10,891 bases of DNA, from assembly GCA_003024985.2 (NCBI GenBank), contig PXIH01S0011852.1, one strand, 5' to 3'. A model generated the notes under the pieces. That model was not told where the DNA came from. It did no database searches and saw only the letters and a program-made list of their open reading frames with translations. Both the position numbers and the translations under genes were made by a program. The stretch is from Euperipatoides rowelli (taxonomy: Eukaryota; Onychophora; Udeonychophora; Euonychophora; Peripatopsidae). Of this stretch, positions 7,041 through 10,891 are shown one piece after another (within the stretch, counting starts at the first letter, position 1; every line of letters begins with the position of its first letter).

Positions 7041-8760
7041 ATGGAAGATTTCCCGGATTTATTTGGTTATGCGTCTAATACTTATGACAGCAAGGATTTT
7101 GCTTATCTTGAAGGGACAGTATTTGATCCTGCCCTAGATCTTTTAACGCCGCCTCTGTCTCCTGAAGTCTGTCGAGTAACCCCTTGCCAAAAAGCCAACC
7201 TTACGGATTATGACGCGCTGATTGTTAAATCTGAATGGGACCAAATGCTACCATCAGATGGATTTAAATCGGATAATGGTGAAGAGGATCTTTTTACTTA
7301 TCCACTCGTAGATCCTTCGACTATGCTGCCTCCAGAATGTAAAGTACGCCGAAAAAGTGTTTCAAGGGTGCTTAAGGATTCTGATGTAATGTGGTCAGAA
7401 TATGATTCGGACGATGTTAATGAAAATGCCAATTTAAGTTTGGAACATGTACATTTTCCTATTGATCTTACAAATGATTTATCTAATTTAAGTGAGGACA
7501 AATCCGATAGCGATTCCAGCTTACCCGGTGCTTTAAGTGACCACAGTTATTTTTGTACACGTAAGATTAAAAGCACGTATAGGTATACGCCGGTACTTAC
7601 TCCTGCAGAGTCAGGTAAGACGTCATTATTAATTGCTTTTTTACTCACACGGGGTCGCTCTTGTTCAGTGAGAAAAGGCGAAACTAGACATTGAAGAGAC
7701 GGCCTTAATATGTCTGCAAACCGACCTCATAAATATGATCTAGTTTTCTTTAGTGAACTATTTAAAATTTAACATTAAAATATGTTAAAAAATATTGCAA
7801 GTTTATTCTATACGATCACTTTTTTTTAAGGCATTTTTGGTTATGCACAGATAACTTGCCATATTTAAAGTTCAGCAGTAGGGCAGATCCAGATTGCGCT
7901 ATTCAGGTTCACACTTAGGCTATAGCCTAATAGTGTTTATTTGAAATACCAAAACATATTGGTATTTATTTTCTTAATGACATGTTATGGCTTCTTAATT
8001 AATTACATGCATTTTTCGCTACATATAGTTTTAAGTCTTAAATGTTGCAAATTACTGTATTTTGTATTATTTGCCTTATTAATTTTTTTTTTGTCTTGAT
8101 TTTTAATTAATAGGTTAGCTTTTAAGTTATTAAAAAGCATATATTGAATAGTTGCTTATTTGTGTTTTATTTATTTCAGAAGAAGAAGAAATTGATGTAG
8201 TAACAGTGGAAAAAATCCCCACGTCTATCAAATTTCATTTGAGGCCGTCTACATGTATAACTAGCCAAAAAAACGGGACCGTTTCCTCAGTTTCCCCGTC
8301 TAAAACACCAGAACATCTTGCTCATCAATCTTCCAAACGTCCATTTTCTTCACATTTTAATACAAACTCTTCTAAAAGATTAAAAGCACACCATAGTGAG
8401 TCCAAGTTTGAAGTAAATGTCTGTAATTTGAAACTTTCTCATTGTTCTAAGAGCAAACATAAAAATACAAACGAAATCGTATACTTGTATGAACCTGACA
8501 AAAGGAGTCAGCATAACGATTTGGAACGGAGGCGAAGAAACGACATGAAATCTAGTTTTCACACTTTACGAGGACATATTCCTAATCTTCAAAACCAACA
8601 GAGAGCTCCAAAATTAATAATTCTAAATGAAGCAAAAAACTATATTGCAGAATTGGTACAACAGGAACGTGAATTACAAAAGAAACTTAAAGAGGATCGC
8701 GAAAAGAGGGATCAATTAATGAAAACATTGACACGCCTACAGAAAAATTGTAAAAAATAG
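7041..8760 (+). CDS. Myc: Myc proto-oncogene family bHLH-leucine zipper transcription factor (two coding exons)
   Basis: The coding parts are 7041-7614 and 8180-8760, joined to 384 residues (human MYC 439). The protein is a nuclear factor that pairs with Max on CACGTG sites and drives growth and ribosome-biogenesis genes. Myc box I core LLTPPLSP is at 34-41, with T36 and S40 matching human T58 and S62 of the GSK3/Fbw7 phosphodegron. Myc box II core DVMWS is at 115-119 (W118 = human W135), the contact region for TRRAP and related cofactors. Acidic and Ser-rich stretches lie around 120-170. EEEEIDVVTVEK (192-203) is Myc box IIIb, the WDR5-binding motif. KRLK (257-260) matches the nuclear signal KRVK. 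The basic region (298-312) has the DNA-reading trio H303, E307, R311; the helix-loop-helix runs to about 352. The zipper leucines are L350, L357, L371 and L378, with D364 in the middle heptad. The start ATG has G at -3 and G at +4. It ends with CKK and stop TAG. Confidence 0.95.
7615..8179 (+). other. Myc intron 2 (565 bp), position and phase conserved with vertebrates
   Basis: The donor is CAG|GTAAGA (GT at 7615). The acceptor TTTATTTATTTCAG ends at 8179. The junction splits a Glu codon as G|AA directly before EEEIDVVTVEK. Human MYC has its exon 2/3 junction at the same place in the same phase (established knowledge). If retained, the frame runs 26 codons into the intron and stops at 7692-7694, giving a protein without the DNA-binding domain. 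The intron carries the 16-bp palindrome at 7915-7930. Confidence 0.93.
7911..7936. repeat. Palindrome TTAGGCTATAGCCTAA in Myc intron 2
   Basis: Bases 7915-7930 form a perfect 16-bp palindrome. Allowing a two-base bulge, ACACT and AGTGT outside it extend the pairing. TAGGCTA/TAGCCTA words also occur singly elsewhere in the window, so it may be a dispersed genomic motif rather than a gene-specific element. Confidence 0.6.
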
Positions 8761-10040
8761 ACTAAATCCTCTAAACTTATAAAAGACGTTTTTACGAAAT
8801 TTGCCCCTAGCTGGTGTACACGACGGCGGAGATTTGTAGCTTCTATTGTTCCACTTAAATTACTTGGAATTCTCCAGTCATCCTTACTTTTTTTTTTTTT
8901 TTTTTAAAATACTTTGAAAGGGAAAAAGCCAAATGAGGTAGTTGATGAAACAATTGCCATTTGTTTTTGCTTTATAAATCTCAAGAATGTAAAGATTTTA
9001 TTTTCTCAAGGTAGGGGGGGGGGATCTTTAATGTACATTTAATGTATCATTTTAATACTTATTGTGTTCGTGTAAATGTTATTACTATTTTTGTTATAAA
9101 ATTTAGGTCGCACACCGTTTGATTTTAAACCTAAAATATTCATTTCTAATATCCTAATCATTTTTAATCAATTCAGGGAATATACAGTACATAATTAGTG
9201 TTTTAAAAAAAAAAATATTCAAAGGTTTTATTTTTATTGTTTGACATAATTTAATGTATAGCCTATTTTGATTTAGTAAATGAAGCAGAATTTTCAAGTA
9301 TTAAACGTTGATAATTTTAGCTTTGAATTAAATTATGTGTTTCGTTTTGCCTTGTTTTTTTTCTAGTTTTTATACCTACTCTATAAATAATGCTTAAAAA
9401 AAATTAAAATATTTATAAAATGTAGATTCGTCTATGCATATTCATAAGCACAAATAGAGGGGTACTACAAAAATAAATCGTAAAATTACTTTATTTCGAA
9501 TGGTTTTGGTTAAACAGTATAATTTTTAATACCATGATAAAACATTTACTGAGTTATTGGCAGTGATGTGTTACACCTCACTGGTTATTGGTAATTTAAA
9601 AAGTTTTGTTGGGATACTTGCCATTATTTTGGTTTATTGTAGCAAGGTTAAAACGAAGTTCTTAATTTATTCAAATTCGGTGTAAAAACATTTACACAAA
9701 TATTTCAAAATTATTGTATTCCGATATTTCATTACTGCATCCAAATTGTTAATCTGGAATTGTATATTATTTGGCTATACATTCACCGAATGTTAATTTT
9801 ACGATGTTGATTTAAATCTCTGCATAGTACTTTTAATTCACTTTGCATATTTTCATAAATTATATACAGTACATACATTTTTTTTATTAAAATAAGGTCC
9901 AAACCTTTATACTGTTATTCTATGCGACTCGGTAGATTAAATATTTAACATTTTGTGCCTTATTTTGTTTGATACGAATGAGTGTTTTGTATGCATTTGA
10001 AAATAAAATTTAAGAAAATAAATGAGGATTTGTAGCCTTT
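8761..10040 (+). other. Myc 3' untranslated region (inferred)
   Basis: No coding frame follows the TAG at 8758-8760. The stretch is very AT-rich with many ATTTA pentamers (for example at about 9038, 9101, 9271, 9410 and 9545), the core of AU-rich mRNA-decay elements known in vertebrate MYC mRNA. The base composition makes many of these expected by chance, and I saw no strong UUAUUUAUU nonamer. It also holds an 18-base T run (8888-8905) and a 10-base G run (9014-9023). The end is set by the polyadenylation signals at about 10002-10022; a shorter form could end after AATAAA at 9472-9477. Confidence 0.45.
9472..9510 (+). terminator. Alternative (proximal) polyadenylation signal
   Basis: AATAAA at 9472-9477 is followed about 25 bases on by a GT-rich stretch, TGGTTTTGGTT (about 9501). 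This would give a 3' UTR of roughly 730 bases. It is plausible but the downstream element is less convincing than at the distal site. Confidence 0.3.
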
Positions 10041-10046
10041 TGTTTA
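10002..10046 (+). terminator. Polyadenylation signals and GU-rich downstream element
   Basis: Two AATAAA hexamers (10002-10007 and 10017-10022) are followed by a T/G-rich stretch, TTTGTAGCCTTTTGTTT (10029-10045). This is the arrangement expected at a metazoan mRNA 3' end. Cleavage would fall near 10035-10045. It is the best-placed candidate for the Myc transcript, although in such AT-rich DNA hexamers also arise by chance. Confidence 0.45.
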
Positions 10047-10891
10047 AACTTTATCATAACATTTGGGCATGCGCTGTGTTATAAATTTACATAAAACGCG
10101 GGAAATGGTGTGAACCGATAAAAGATGAATGAATAATACATTTAAAGAATTTAAAGGGTCTGGAAGTTAATTCAAAGTTTATTCCGTTTTTTTTTTTTTT
10201 TTTTTTTTTAAATCTTGGTATTAACTTATCGACGTTTATTATTATTTTTTTAATAAAATATAAATATTGATAAAAATTAGAAATATTTTTATGCTAAGCC
10301 ATTTGACGTTTTTCAATTAAGGAAGTGAGATAAAACTAAACCTAGCCATATGAGTACTGTACAGTATATACAGTATATATTTTTCATTTTTAAATCTTGT
10401 TTACTTATAAAATTGATCATTTTTAAAATGTGGTAAAGACTGGATTTGATAAATTTATTTAAATTGGATTCTCTTCAAGGATTGGTATATAAACAAAAAA
10501 AAAAAAAATCTTCCCTACAGATTTAAATGGTATAGTCCATTTATTTATTTTTATTTATTCATTAATGGCATAGTCCATTGATGAATGAAATTTACACCAT
10601 CAATCCTTCCATTCAAGTTATATGCTGTATACTGTATATATTAATATTTAAATTGACATTGGATACTATATTAATGATTGGATGTTTTACTTTGTGACTA
10701 TTTTATTAAATCAAATTGACAGCAGTTTTTTATTTGCATACTACTGAATTTCAATGTAGCCTAGTGTTGATAAACGAAACCGGCAATGAGACAGGTTTGT
10801 TACGGTACTCCCTCATGCCTCATTCAATGCAAGATTTATTTTTAAATATTCTTGTGGTTGTATAGAATTTATATACTACCGTATATACAGC
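10046..10891. other. AT-rich intergenic DNA, no gene seen
   Basis: There are no supported reading frames. It contains a 23-base T run (10187-10209), an A run (about 10494-10508), the TACTGTACAGTATATACAG cluster at 10355-10373, and two copies of ATGG[T/C]ATAGTCCATT at 10527 and 10565, 38 bases apart. Confidence 0.5.

Noticed and set aside
7298-7501. Open frame on the - strand inside Myc exon 2
   Set aside because: Antisense shadow of the coding exon with no independent support.
7041-7694. A 217-residue uninterrupted frame read as a complete protein
   Set aside because: The last 26 codons lie past a clear GTAAGA donor and resemble no Myc sequence. The joined two-exon protein restores the EEEIDVVTVEK box, so this is at most an intron-retention product.
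8380-8562. Open frame on the - strand inside Myc exon 3
   Set aside because: Antisense shadow of the bHLH-coding exon.
7041-8760. Retroviral (transduced) or processed copy of Myc
   Set aside because: Introns with proper splice sites, an upstream promoter block and no viral sequence show a resident cellular gene.
9633-9660. GTAGCAAGGTTAAAACG as the missing right end of the Tigger-like element
   Set aside because: Matches the reverse complement of the left end only up to AAGGTT, then diverges, and it lies in the Myc 3' UTR 7 kb away.

Overview
This window is AT-rich eukaryotic nuclear DNA (roughly two-thirds A+T by eye) from an animal. It carries one recognisable protein-coding gene on the + strand: a Myc-family bHLH-leucine-zipper transcription factor split by introns. 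Invertebrate origin is likely. The protein is shorter than vertebrate MYC and diverges outside the Myc boxes, and the flanks are full of degenerate DNA transposons and non-LTR retrotransposon pieces. The frequent TACTGTATA-, TAGGCCTA- and TAGCCTA-type words resemble crustacean or other marine invertebrate DNA, but this is only a weak hint and I cannot name the species.

Layout. 1-81 (- strand): a short open segment behind a good splice acceptor, probably a coding exon of a neighbouring gene. 595-1771: a degenerate hAT-like element with matching ends and a weak 8-bp target duplication. It contains an array of a 46-bp monomer that repeats the word TGACTCA, and the array is interrupted by the 3' end of a dead non-LTR retrotransposon on the - strand. 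2187-2440: an end of a Tigger/pogo-like element. 3173-3217: a perfect 16-bp hairpin. 3295-4000 (- strand): a second dead non-LTR reverse-transcriptase tail. 4000-5640: no gene seen, with long C/G runs and short repeats. 5637-5645: a perfect-consensus splice donor on the - strand. 5827-6206: candidate Myc promoter with an E-box, inverted CCAAT, E2F and TATA-like sites. 6206-10040: the Myc gene. 10041-10891: no gene seen.

Myc gene model. A non-coding first exon ends at 6540. Exon 2 (6975-7614) carries the start codon at 7041. Exon 3 (8180 onward) carries MBIIIb, the nuclear localisation signal, bHLH and zipper, and stops at 8758-8760. The joined coding sequence gives 384 residues. The exon 2/3 junction lies just before EEEIDVVTVEK and splits a Glu codon G|AA. 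This is the same place and phase as in vertebrate MYC, so the three-exon architecture looks ancestral. The leader is rich in short upstream ORFs, one of which crosses the intron 1 splice junction, and the promoter has an E2F site and an E-box. Together these suggest cell-cycle, auto- and translational control.

The least explained part is the possible divergent - strand gene. Its candidate donor (5643) and acceptor (81) would join in an open frame across about 5.5 kb of transposon-rich intron, and its upstream end would share the Myc promoter region.
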